From: Heracleum sosnowskyi
Taxonomy: Eukaryota; Streptophyta; Magnoliopsida; Apiales; Apiaceae
Reading direction: 5' to 3'
Length of the DNA stretch: 64,000 bases
NCBI GenBank assembly: GCA_030848705.1
Contig: CM061237.1
Coordinates: forward strand, 80,347,910 to 80,411,909
Part shown: positions 1 to 10,869 of the stretch, piece after piece
Layout of the letters: the number at the start of each line of letters is the position of its first letter
Position numbering within the stretch: position 1 is the stretch's first letter
Made by a program: the position numbers and the translations under genes
The notes under the pieces: generated by a model
The model's database searches: none
What the model saw: only the letters and a program-made list of their open reading frames with translations
What the model was told of the DNA's origin: nothing

Positions 1-86
1 AAGACAAGTACAATAGAGACCTATACTATATCCTAGTGATAAACTTCACTAGGTCATGTAGAGTGACATAGTCACAATGTGTAGGC

Positions 87-1686
87 TTGTTAATAGTGGT
101 ATTCAGACATGCCTTGAGCCTAAATAAGGGGGAGAGTTCAAGTAAGGGGGAGAGTGCACTAGTGGTCTTTGTACCAGTAACTAAAGGTGTGCCATCAAGC
201 CAGGGGGAGTCACCTCAAATAATAGCTAATCCAAGTGAGTTTCAACTCACAAAGGTGGTCTCTCCTCAAGCTAAGGATGTCCAAGTTTTTCTCAATCCTG
301 AAAAGCTGATCAAGGAATCCATCTTCCAGGCTGTGACTTCATCCACAAGCAGCCATCCTGTCCACACAACAATTCTGAGGGTCCTCACTCCTAACACCAT
401 TGTTCTGCAAAGCAATTATGATGCTGAACATTCTAGTGTCAAGGAGTTTGAACCTATCTTCAGTGGCAGGACTGGATCACCGCCTAGACATCATGGCAAG
501 AACAAACTAGAGGTGGACTACCCACTCCCCAAGCCTGATGAGTCTAAGGTGTTAGAAACTCTTATCAGGGATCTCAAAAATACCAATGATGTAATGCTGA
601 GACAAGGGTTGGCTGTTATCTACAGAAATGGCAAAGAACTTCACATCACAAGCAGCCACTCCAGGTTCAATGAAGCAAAGGCAGAAGAGATTTCAAGGAT
701 AAGGAGAGAAGCCAATCCCCAGGGTTATGAATCTACACCTGAGAGACAAGCTAGATTAGCCCAAGAATTAATGAGGGAAATGGAGGAAGATAGTAGTGAG
801 GCTATAGAAGAAGAGGCCCCTACTAAGAAGAAAATGAAGAAAAGGAAGACAGTGCCTAAATCCAAAACCCCTAGATGGAATGAAAGATCACATAGGCATG
901 TCTCTCCTGAGAAAGTAGAAGAGAAAAGAGATACACAGAAGAGGATTGTCTTTGAAGACCCTAACCCAGCTTCAACTCAATCTCAAACCACCTACCATGG
1001 GACTCCTTTAGAGCTTAAAGAAGAACCTATTGAGCTTGAAGACTTGGTATTCCCTAAGTTCTTAATTGAGGTAGAAAAGATGTCAAAGAAAAGGGCATCA
1101 GTCAAGAAAGCTCAACAAGGACCAATCAAGCTGAATGTAGCACCAAAAGTTACCAACCCAGTTGAGAACAAGGCAGACTTTTTGTACATTGCAGATATAC
1201 ATGAGTACTCAACCATGGAGCTATTCCTTGATGAAGTTAGTGAGAGCATGGCCCCTGCAACAAGTGTTGAATGAAGGATACTCTACCTTGGTAAAAGTCT
1301 TCTCAGGCTTCAAAAACACAAGGGGATTCTCTGAGGTTGTCAGGAGTGCTGTGTTGAAGAAGATTGAGGAAATCAGGAGCAGCTGGAGTTCTCATGATTG
1401 TTTGCCGAGGAAGCTGAAGATCCCTTTTAATGGACAAAGAATCCATCTTCAACCTTACTGGATGATGGAATTCAAGGATGACAAGGGTTGTAGAAGATTC
1501 TTCAGGATTGAAGACCAACTATCTAAGGCCAGCAATAGGTATCTTAGATGGTTGCAAGGCAAGTTAGATCCAAAATTTGCTGAACAAGATGCATTCTACA
1601 GAAAGATTCGAGATCAAATCCAGGAAAATTATGCTAAGGAAGGGAGACAGAAGGTTCAACCTCCAAGAGAGAAGAAAAGAAATTGA
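87..1686 (+). pseudogene. ORF3 C-terminal part of copia element A, frameshifted
   Basis: There are two overlapping frames, 87-1274 and 1162-1686. Together they match the C-terminal half of the third ORF of element B (17624-19268). Shared blocks include YRNGKE (YRNGQE in B), the FLYIADI/FIYIADI block, IHLQPYWMMEF and CRRFFRIEDQL. Near 1235-1265 the frame changes, and about 15 codons present in B are missing, so this copy is broken. The product is a charged, lysine/glutamate-rich protein with no signal peptide or membrane segment visible. Its function is unknown; the position resembles the env-like ORF of Sireviruses, but nothing here looks like an envelope protein. Confidence 0.7.
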
Positions 1687-1863
1687 TTCTGCTCAGTCTA
1701 GAGGAGCACTCTCTATGTAACTATCTTTACTCTTTAGTTTTTCATTTCATGTAGCTCTTGACACAATTTTTACTGCTATTATCTATATGTTGGAAGTGGT
1801 TTTGTTATCATCAAGACTCTTAATTTATGTCTGATTCTCAACCAAGCATAAATTGGGGGAGAT

Positions 1864-2859
1864 TGTTAGGAACTATGTTGTTTCTTGATGATAACCAAAT
1901 TAACTTAGTAAAAATTGTACAAGTAAATGTAGCCATCAACGGATAGTATGCTCTTGCATTATCCGTAGATGGGAAGCTTATCTACAGATAAGACTCAATG
2001 TAACATGCTTGTGTATTTCTGATGTTGAAGTTGAAGTAGTCTTGATAGGTTAAATGAGTCATGTTGACTATCAATAGATATGAAGAATAGGGAGGCTAAT
2101 TGTAAATAGTTGATGTCTTGTAATTCTGCATACGTGAAATTGACTGTCTACGGATAGCTTAATTAGCCTTCTACGGATGTGGATTTTGTATTGTCTGCGG
2201 ATAGCAGTATTGGTTGATCAAGACATTGTCAACGGATACAACTCAAGTAGCTTCTACGGATACACTATGTACTTGTGAAAGTGACAGCTATGTCAGAGCA
2301 CATGGGTTGACAGACTACGCAGAGCATGGAAGCCATTAATTCTGGAAAGATGACAAGAAGAAGGCAGCATTATGTTTGTATGGTCAAAGGTAGCATTTCC
2401 ATAAAACACAATCAGCCAAGAAGGGCAAGCTACCAACACATGGACCACTGCTCGGAATGGAGAAGCAAAGATCTTGAACAGATGTACTTTTTGTATTATT
2501 AGCTGTTCAAATATCTTTGTAAACTTGGGTTATATAACCAAGTAGTAGCATAACTCTAGAATCAAGAAATCAGGTTTTATCATTTTAGAGAGCACAAAAC
2601 AATATCCTTTGTAAATTGCTGAAGCTAGAGTTGTGTATTTGCAGCTGTGTGTTTATTCATAAACATCACAGAGATTTCTTCAAATAAAAATCTCTCAGGT
2701 GGACAAAAACAATCCACCTGAATTTTTAATTCTTGTGTCATCTTATTTGTGTTTCTGTTCTTGTTTTTATTTTCACTATCAAGAATCAAGAAGATTTTTA
2801 AAGATTGTATTCAATCCCCCCCCCCTTCTACAATCTTGATTCATTGTCGGGGAATAATA
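1864..2859 (+). repeat. LTR of copia element A (3' LTR)
   Basis: The LTR starts TGTTAGGAACTATG directly after the polypurine tract and is about 996 bp, close to the 1008 and 1015 bp LTRs of element B. A near-palindromic TATA region (ACTTGGGTTATATAACCAAG, about 2524-2544) and a poly-C run near 2816-2825 recur in B. The right end is inferred at AATAATA (2853-2859), where the usual terminal CA seems mutated to TA. It contains repeated (T)CTACGGATA/TCAACGGATA motifs (1936, 1959 inverted, 2157, 2170, 2193, 2229, 2252). Confidence 0.75.
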
Positions 2860-2860
2860 G

Positions 2861-3634
2861 GTATTCATGAACCGTCAATTTTGTAAGAAACTAGACTTTC
2901 GTATCTTTCTAATGGTATGTGGTACATTGCCTATAACCTTCTGGATGAATCCAGTTTTGCTCTCAAGTTTAATCATTAAGAGCCTGAAATTTTGAACTTA
3001 TGTGCTAATTGACCTCATCTTACTAAGATTATGATAACTTTCTGTAGAAGATGGGTATTCATGAACCGTCAATTTTGTAAGAAACTAGACTTTCGTATCT
3101 TTCAAATTCTATGTGGTACATTACATATAACCTTCTAGATGAATTCAGTTTTTTTTTCAAGTTAGGTCATTAAGAGCCTGAAATTTTTAACTTATGCGCT
3201 GATTGACCTTATCTTACTAAAATTATGATAACTTTATGTAGAAGATGGATATTCGTCCACCGTCAATTTTGTAAGAAACAAGACTTTTGTATCTTTCCAA
3301 TGGTATATGGCACATTACCTATAACCGTATAGATGAATTCAGTTTTTTCTGCCAAGTTGGATCATTAAGAGCGTGAAATAACTTATGCGCAGACTTACTT
3401 CACCTTACTAAAACAATGATAACTTTTTGTATAAAATGTGTATTCACAAACCATCAATTTTATAAGAATCTAGACTTTTGTATCTTTCCAATGGTATAGA
3501 TCACATCACCTGTAACATTATAGATTAATTCAGTTTATTCTGCAAAGTTGGGTCATGAAATGCCTGAAAGTTTTATCTTCTACGCAAATGGACCTCCTCT
3601 ATCTAAAACAATGATAACAGTTTGTAAAAAATGT
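2861..3634 (+). repeat. ~194-bp tandem repeat, block 1 (4 units)
   Basis: Units begin at 2861, 3055, 3249 and 3440 with GTATTCATGAACCGTCAATT or close variants; spacing is 194, 194 and 191 bp, and a partial unit fades out near 3634. Each unit carries AAGAAACTAGACTTTCGTAT and a CATTAAGAGCCTGAAA segment. Units 3 and 4 are the most diverged. No coding potential was seen. Confidence 0.9.
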
Positions 3635-4747
3635 GCATTTTCAGGATAATGGATTCTGGAATCATATTCTTGATGAAGAGGCAGTCGAGATAGATGGGAT
3701 GGTAGATAATGTTGAATCCAATGACCAAAATAGATAATATTGAGGGTGAGACTCCGAAATATTTAGTGTTGATATGATTTTTCAAAATTCCAATGTTATG
3801 AGCATGGATTTTCATACGCAATAGCATACTATTCTTTTAGTTTGGTTTAAAATCATATATTAATTATAAAATTGTAGGCATCCAATGTCATGAGCATGGT
3901 AGATATATTGATTTTTGATTCAGATTTTTTTTTGTAAATTACAGGTCCAAAGTGAGAAGAGATGAAAAGTTAATGAAATAGCATCAAGGTATGTTCCTTC
4001 TTTCTTAATGATTATTTTTGCTTAATTGTTTTTTGTGCTTTTTAATTCATAATATTAGCTTGATTTGTTGTGTGGTACTCTTTTATATGTATGTTTCTGG
4101 GTGAAATAATAAAACCGAGATTATTCTCGATGTATTTCTAGGCTCTACCAATCTACATGAAAGTAAGAATCTTAACCGAGCGGGTGGTTCAACATTTGTA
4201 AACTCCGATTTCACCGAAACATCTTAATCAATTGCAGGTGTATGTGTATCTCTCTTTTTTCATTGTTTATTCTTCATATATTATTTCTCTCTTTGTTTTT
4301 CATGATTCTTTTTATCTTTGTATATGTCTGTGTTGTATATCTTTGTTGATTTTTTTGATGTTTGTGTTATGTATGAATATGTTTGTTCCTTATTTTGTAT
4401 TTTGATTTGAAATTTTGCAAAACAATCATAGAGTTTGCACACCTAATAAGGATAAGTTGTCTGGTAAAAAAATAGTATAGTTTTGTATAGTCTACATTGT
4501 GCTTAGAGTTCAAAAGCTAACACAACAATCATATAGGAGATAAACAAGTGTCTTTTATATTAACTGAACCAAAAAAGGTTGATATGCTTACTGCTCCTTT
4601 TGGTTTAGGAAGTATTATTCAGAATGGCATGTCTTCCATCAGAATTTCTCTTTAAGACCATATCATATGAATAGGAGCTGATTGTACTACTTATATATGC
4701 TCCTAACTTTGATGTATCATTTGCAGACATAATAGATGATTCATTTT
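3635..4747. other. Unassigned 1.1-kb interruption of the tandem array
   Basis: No convincing gene. The stretch has short exon-like pieces bounded by splice-like signals: about 3946-3988 between an AG and GTATGTTCC, and about 4140-4238 before GTGTATGTG. Their short reading frames contain stops and match nothing I recognise. It may be a decayed insertion or an older non-repeat spacer. The flanking arrays resume with the same unit at 4748. Confidence 0.4.
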
Positions 4748-5406
4748 GTATTCATTAACCGTCAATTTTGTAAGAAACTAGACTTTCGTATCTTTCCAAT
4801 GGTATGTGGTACATTACCTATAACCTTCTAGATGAATTCAGTTTTTCTGTCAAGTTGGGTCATTAAGAGCCTGAAATTTTGAACTTCTGCGCTAATTGAC
4901 CTCATCTTACTAAAATTATGATAACTTTCTGTAGAAGATGGGTATTCATGAACCGTCAATTTTGTAAGAAACTAGATTTTTGTATCTTTCCAATGGTATG
5001 TAGTACATTGCCTATAACCTTCTAGATGAATCCAGTTTTTTTGTCAAGTTAGATCATTAAGAGCCTGAAATTTTGAACTTATGTGCTAATTGACCTCATC
5101 TTACTAATATTATGATAACTCTCTGTACAAGATGGGTATTCATGAACCGTCAATTTTGTAAGAAACTAGACTTTCGTATCTTTCCAATGCTATGTGGTAC
5201 ATTACATATAACCTTCTAGATGAATTCAGTTTTTTTGTCAAGTTAGGTCATTAAGAGCCTGAAATTTTTAACTTATGCGCTGATTGACCTTATCTTACTA
5301 AAATTATGATAACTTTCTGTAGAAGATGGGTATTCATCCACCGTCAATTTTGTAAGAAACTAGACTTTTGTATCTTTCCAATGTTATATGGCACATTACC
5401 TATAAC
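4748..5406 (+). repeat. ~194-bp tandem repeat, block 2 (3.4 units)
   Basis: Units start at 4748, 4942, 5136 and 5330, at exactly 194-bp spacing. The last unit is cut at 5406 by the hAT element. The sequence is clearly the same repeat as at 2861-3634. The final 8 bases before the hAT end (CCTATAAC, 5399-5406) are the expected left target duplication. Confidence 0.9.
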
Positions 5407-5831
5407 TAAGGGTGAGCAGAAATCCGAAAAAATCCGAATCTGAAACCGTTAAAAACCGCTAAAAACCGATTCGTATAAAACCGATCCGAAACCGAAAAAT
5501 TCAAAACCGAAACCGAAACCGATTATTCAGTTTCGGTTATATGTTAGAACCGATCCGAAAAAACCCGAACCGATCCGAAATTTAAAATAAATAAATATTA
5601 GATATATATATATATATATATATAATATCAATTTTAAATAAGGAAGTACATATACTGATATACATATTTTATAACAGACTATAGATGAATATTGTTGGGC
5701 TTTATATGTGCAATGTGTTACCGGGCCAAGTTAATTATACATCCAGTCCAGTACAATTCATTTACAATAGAAATAGGTCAGTCCATAAAAAAGTCGAAAC
5801 TGTCAAATTGCGAGTTAACAATCCAGACGGT

Positions 5832-5865
5832 GACTCGGGAGGCGACTCGGGAGGCGACTCGGGAG
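5832..5865 (+). repeat. 12-bp short tandem repeat in hAT leader
   Basis: The unit GACTCGGGAGGC is repeated nearly three times just upstream of the likely transposase start codon at 5875. It is probably untranslated leader. Confidence 0.8.
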
Positions 5866-5874
5866 CTAGTTGCA

Positions 5875-7164
5875 ATGGATGATGGAGTTGGACAAATTTC
5901 TAAACAAGGTGAAGGTATCTCTGAAAAGGAAGCAGTTGATCTTAATCCTCAAGTGGTAATATACTGATCTTACTCAAGTTGATTTAAGTTGTTAATGACT
6001 TTATTTAATTACAATTACTTGATTTTAAAACTCGGATTCCATGTTCTTTACTTTATACTAGGTTTTATTAGTTCTTTAAATTGCAGAAATTATTTTTTTC
6101 ATTTGTAGATAAATGTGAATTTGGAAGATGAAGAAGTAAAATGTGATGAAAAACTAGATGAAAATTGCGAGAAGGGTAAAAAGGGTTTAGTTGTGTGGAA
6201 TTATTTTAATAGAATTTCGGGCTTACCCGTTGGTAAAGAGAAAGCTAAATGCAGTCTATGTAATGTTATAATTGGTTGTTATTCAAGAAATGGTACATCC
6301 GCAATGATGAATCATTTGAAAACCGTGTGTCCTAAATCACCTCTTCGTAACAATATTGATAAATTGCAAAAGACCTTGCGATTTGAAATAATATGAAAGG
6401 AAGATAAAACTCACAACGTTAAAGCTCACACCTTTAATCAAGAAAGGTTAAGGAGAAAAATTGCTTTAATGTGTATCAAAGACAATCAATCCTTTAAGAT
6501 TGTAGAACATGAAGGGTTTAGAGAGTTATTGAATGAAGCGGAACCAAGATTTAAGATGCCAAGTAGATGGACCGTTGCAAGAGATTGTCTCAAAATATAT
6601 GGAGAAGAGTTAGTAAAATTGAAAAGGAGTTTGGCTTTTCAAAGAGTCTCCTTCACAATGGATACTTGTACATCGGTACAAAACATTAATTACATGTGCC
6701 TTACGACTCATTGGATTAATGATGATTGGACGATGTGCAAAAAAAAATTAAATTTCCCCCAAATTGGAAGCCATAAAGGGGTTGCAATTGGAAAGATGCT
6801 ACTTCATTTGTTTGCACTATGGGGGATAGATCGTGTATTTACCATTACACTAGATAATGCATCTTCCAATGATAAAGCACTCTCGTATTTGAAGAAATTT
6901 CTTAGAGGACCGAAGGCTATATTGGAGAATAAATTTTTACATATGCGATGTTGTGCTCACATCTTGAATTTAGTGGTGAAAGATGGTTTGAAAGAACAAC
7001 ACGAATCAATTGCTAGAATTCGAAATGCAACAAGGTATGTTAGATCTTCACCGACAAGACTTGAAAAGTTTAGAAAATGTGTAGAGAGAGAGAAGATAAA
7101 ATGTGATAAGATGGTATGCCTTGATGTTGATACTAGATGGAATTCAACTTATACCATGTTGGAA
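5875..7164 (+). pseudogene. hAT (Ac-like, BED zinc finger) transposase, truncated
   Basis: Exon 1 is 5875-5955 (starts MDDGVGQ) with a GTAATA donor. Exon 2 starts at 6109 after a TTTGTAG acceptor. A BED zinc finger lies at about 6190-6340 (VWNYF, CSLCN, then H and C in HLKTVCP). A TGA at 6394-6396 interrupts the frame, which then resumes with the RNase H-like core: TMDTCTS (first Asp region), TLDNASSND, RCCAHILNLVVKDGL and DTRWNSTYTMLE. The last residues encoded to 7191 come from copia 3' sequence. The C-terminal dimerisation domain is absent, so the protein cannot be functional. The family normally excises and inserts DNA with 8-bp target duplications. Confidence 0.85.
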
Positions 7165-7305
7165 TTCTACTTTGCTTTCAATAAATTTTAAAGTATCATG
7201 AAGCTCAATGCAATTTCTACTTTTGTAATTTGTTTAAGTGTTTTTGTTATCATCAAGGCTCTTGATTTATGGCTGTTATTCTATCAGTCATAAATTGGGG
7301 GAGAT
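7165..7305 (+). repeat. Duplicate of the 3' internal end of copia element B
   Basis: These 141 bp match 19317-19464 almost exactly, including the polypurine tract AAATTGGGGGAGAT, except for one 7-bp repeat-length difference (TTTGTAA) and one visible C/T change. They lie directly left of the 5' LTR, where unrelated flanking DNA would be expected. The join to the hAT gene falls at 7164/7165 with a few bases of microhomology. Confidence 0.9.
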
Positions 7306-8320
7306 TGTTAGGAATATGTTGTTCTTGATGATAATCATAAAACACTTAATAGATTTTGTGTTAAGTCAATATTGTAACTGTCAACGGAATGGTATGCTTT
7401 GCAGCATCCGTTGACAGGTAGCTCATCAACGGAATGAGTCTCATCAACGAAATGAGTAATGTAGCAATTGCACTGTACAATACTTCACTGGTTGATATGC
7501 ATTTGTTGTAGGTATTAGATAGGTTTTCTAAGTCATGTTGACTAAGTACTAGATAGGCAAAATAGGTTGGTTAATTGTAAATATGCTATGCCTTGTAATT
7601 TTGCCTAAGTGAAGACATGTCAACGGAATGAAGATTACTCTATCAACGGAATGGAGAATGTACCATCAACGGAATGAAGAATAAAGCTATCAACGAAACA
7701 CATCTCACTGCTATCAACGAATCATTATCACTTTTCTGAATAGTTGACAAAGTGATAGTGACAGTTTTCTGACAGATCAAAAGGTGACGTAGAAGTGTAC
7801 TTTGCATTGGGAGCCATCAAAATGGACACTGGGAATGAGGAAACATTCCAATTTCCAATTGGGTTCTTGAGTGTGATCATAATAAGCATGAAGACAAAAG
7901 ACAAGATCTCCCAGGACCATTGGACAAAAGGAATGAAAAGCAAGCTACTGGCGGTTACCCTTTGTACATTTTAGAGTAGCCAAAAATAGCATTGTAAACT
8001 TGGGATATATAACCAAGTGTAGCAGTTCATTAGATTGTAAGTGAGTGAGATAAAATAACTTTGTATTAGCTTCTTTCAAGAGCACTCTCACTCTACATTA
8101 GGAACTGAGTAGTTGTGCTACATTTGTAACACAGATTATTCCCGCAATAAAAACATCTCAGTTGGATCCTCAAAACATCCAACTGAAATTTTATATTTGC
8201 TTGTGTTTTTATTTTCTGTGTTAATTTATTTTAAAGTTGTTTTAAGTTTAGAAATATCTAGAATTGTATTCAACCCCCCCCCCCCCTTCTACAATTCTGT
8301 TAGGTCATTTGGGATTAACA
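7306..8320 (+). repeat. 5' LTR of copia element B
   Basis: 1015 bp, TGTTAGGAATATG to GGGATTAACA. A TATA region sits in the inverted-repeat context ACTTGGGATATATAACCAAG (about 7998-8017). It has nine copies of TCAACGGAATG-type motifs (7380, 7404 inverted, 7426, 7444, 7620, 7643, 7666, 7690, 7714) and a 13-C run near the end. Confidence 0.95.
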
Positions 8321-8322
8321 AT

Positions 8323-8334
8323 TGGTATCAGAGC
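8323..8334 (+). other. Primer-binding site (initiator Met tRNA)
   Basis: TGGTATCAGAGC lies two bases after the 5' LTR. It is the standard complement of the 3' end of plant initiator methionine tRNA, where minus-strand DNA synthesis begins. Confidence 0.93.
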
Positions 8335-8383
8335 AAGCTTCTAACATACAAGGAGTTTAAAGATCAAGGCCAAAACAGAAACC

Positions 8384-10852
8384 ATGGTGAAGAATGATGC
8401 AGGTGTAAAGATACCAGTTATAGATAAGGACAATTACTTTCACTGGAAAGTAAAAATGCATCTACATCTCATGTCTATGGATGAGAGATATGTAGACTGC
8501 ATTGAGAAAGGTCCACACGTTCCCATGAAGTTTGCATCTAGAGTTGGACTGCTAGATGATGCTGAAGATGTGGAAATTCCAAAGCCTGCCTCAGAATGGA
8601 CTATTGAAGATGTTGCAGAAATCCTTAAAGATAAAAGAACCATGAACATTCTGTTTAATGGTTGAGAGCAAGAGATGTTTGACAATGTCATCAACTGTAC
8701 AACTTCTAAAGAAGTATGGGACACTGTTAGAACACTCTGTGAAGGAACTGAGCAGGTAAGGGTGAACAAAATGCAACTCCTCATATAACAATATGAACAC
8801 TTTCATTTTAAAGCTGGTGAAACTCTAAACGATACATTTAGTAGGTTTCAAAAGCTTTTGAATGGATTAAAGTTGTATGGGAGGGTCTACCAAACCAAGG
8901 ATTCAAACCTTAAATTTCTTATAGCTCTTCCAAAAGAGTGGAAGCCTATGACTGTTTCTCTGAGAAACACTCAAGAATACAAAGACTATACTCTTGAAAG
9001 GCTTTATGGAACCTTAAAGACATATGAGCTGGAAATGGAGCAAGATGAAGAAATTGAGAAGGTACAAAAGAAAGGTGGATCTATTGCATTGATTGCATCT
9101 GTGAACCAACTGGAAGATGACAATGAAGAAGCTGCAAAAGCCACAACTAGTCGAGCTAGTTGTAGGAGTGATGTTAGCAAGGGTAAAGGAAAGATGACAG
9201 AAGAAGAAGGAGACCCAGCCAACTTGGATGACTTAGATGAGATTGATGAACACATTGCTTTTCTTTCAAGAAAATTTTCTAAGTTCAAATTCAAGAGAAA
9301 CTCAGAAGCAAGGCCACCAAGGACAGACTTCCAACCTAGCAAAAATAATTGGGTTGAAAAGTCTAAATCTAAATGTTTCAACTGTGGAATGATTGGTCAC
9401 TTTGCTGGAGATTGCAGAAAGCCCAAAGTTGAGAAGGGCAACAGGAAATTTGAGCTTGTTGATTATAAAAAGAAATACTTTGAACTTCTCAATCAAAAGG
9501 AAAAGGCTTTCATGTCTCAGGAGTATGATTGGGCTGGTAATGGTGAAGATTCAGATGATGATGTTGAGTATGTCAACTTGGCTCTAATGGCTAACAATCA
9601 TGAGCAGGAAGCAAGTTCCTCTAGCAACCAGGTAACAATTACTAATCTTTCTAAGCTTTCTAAAGAGGAATGCGATAGTACAGTTAATGAAATGTCTACT
9701 GTATTATATAATTTGCGTGTTACTCTTAAATCACTTACCAAAGAGAACTCAAGAATTAAAGAGACTAATTTGCTCTTAAGTGATAGAAATGCCATGTTAG
9801 AAGCACAACTCATTGAGTTTGAGAAAATGAGATGTGTCAGTAGGGATGCTAAGCAAGAACTTGAGAAAGTGTTAAAAAGGGAAGAGATTCTTAAAACACA
9901 ATTTGAAATAGAACAGAGAGTGATTGCAAAATGGAAAGATTCCAGGAATGTTCCTAGAAACATCATTAATGTTCAAGGTATGGAATCTTTCTGTGAACAA
10001 TCATGGAAAAAGAACAAAGAGAAGCTAGGGTATGCTGTTGAAACCTTAGAATCAAAAACAGAGTCAACAAACAACAATGGTCATTCGTTGAAGGTTGATA
10101 CGTCAACGGAATGCATCATTCCGTTGACAGATGAACCATCAACCGATCATGTTGTTTCGTTGACAAAGGAAAAGAAAGGAGAACACACTAGACTTAATAA
10201 CAAGTCTGATCCTGTCACCAAGAACTTTGTTCAAGGTGAGTCTAGTAAATCAAAGAAAGTTGAGAAGCCTGTTGAGAGAGCTAATGTAGGTCACTTGTCT
10301 AACAAGCAATTGAAAGACAAGTTAGAGAAAATTCAAGTTGAGGTTAAGGACAATAAAAAGAATAACAGAAATGGCAAAGTAGGGATTAACAAACATAACA
10401 ATTACACACCTGATAAGTATGCTCCTAGAAAAACATGTGTTAATTGTGGAAGTGTTAGTCATTTATCTGCTAATTGCAAATCTGTTAAGAAGCATACTAA
10501 TGTGAAAATGCCTAAGCCTGCAATGAATACCTCTATGCCTGCAATGCATGTTATGCCTAATATGTTTGCTCCATATGCACAATTTCAAAATCCATATGCT
10601 AGCATGCCATTTGTGCCTAATCCATACATGAATATGTTTAATGTGCCACAAATGCCATGGAATGTGAATAACATGTTTGTTCCTCCAATTATGCATGCCA
10701 TGAATGAAAATGTGAGCAACCCTCAGAAGTCAACACCAAATGTAAAGGTTGATTTAACTCAATCTGAGCCCAAGGTGAAAAATGATGTGAAGAGTAAATC
10801 AAAGGCTAACAAAACAGGACCCAAGGAAACTTGGGTACCAAAATCAACTTGA
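8384..10852 (+). pseudogene. gag: copia gag (nucleocapsid/capsid), two stops
   Basis: The ORF starts ATGGTGAAGAATG at 8384. Its N-terminal region (DNYFHWKVKM) is typical of copia gag. TGA at 8663-8665 and TAA at 8785-8787 interrupt the frame, which is otherwise open to 10852. Zinc knuckle 1 (CFNCGMIGHFAGDC) lies near 9375-9416; a second, CVNCGSVSHLSANC, lies near 10435-10476. A coiled-coil-rich stretch separates them, followed by a Met/Pro-rich tail. At about 820 codons it is long, as in Sireviruses. Five copies of the ACGGAATG-type motif fall inside the coding region at 10083-10165. Confidence 0.85.
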
Positions 10853-10869
10853 TTTGGTTTAATTGTGTG

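Larger units (their letters stand above)
1..2859 (+). mobile_element. Ty1/copia element A, Sirevirus-like, 3' part
   Basis: This is the 3' end of a copia element whose 5' part lies left of the window. It has the 3' end of a third ORF (87-1686), a spacer, a polypurine tract (AAATTGGGGGAGAT, 1850-1863) and an LTR starting TGTTAGG at 1864. The order matches element B at 7306-20472: homologous ORF3 C-terminus, same polypurine tract, same LTR start. The two are clearly diverged, so they are separate families or subfamilies. The right side abuts a 194-bp tandem repeat array, which is probably the insertion site. Confidence 0.85.
5407..7164 (+). mobile_element. hAT transposon, 5' part, 3' end lost
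   Basis: The left terminus TAAGGGTGAGCA resembles the 12-bp terminal repeat TAGGGCTGAGCA of the complete hAT MITE at 57492-58268. It is followed by a subterminal region (5420-5585) packed with AACCGAAA/ATCCGAA repeats, then a transposase gene. The element ends abruptly at 7164, where sequence identical to the 3' untranslated part of copia element B begins, so the right half is missing. Confidence 0.8.

Noticed and set aside
7165..7191. Last residues of the hAT frame (FYFAFNKF)
   Set aside because: The same bases occur at 19317 in copia 3' non-coding DNA, so they are not transposase.
7728..7943. Minus-strand ORF in the copia 5' LTR, repeated at 19887-20102
   Set aside because: It lies wholly inside the LTR and is duplicated only because the LTR is; no protein family.
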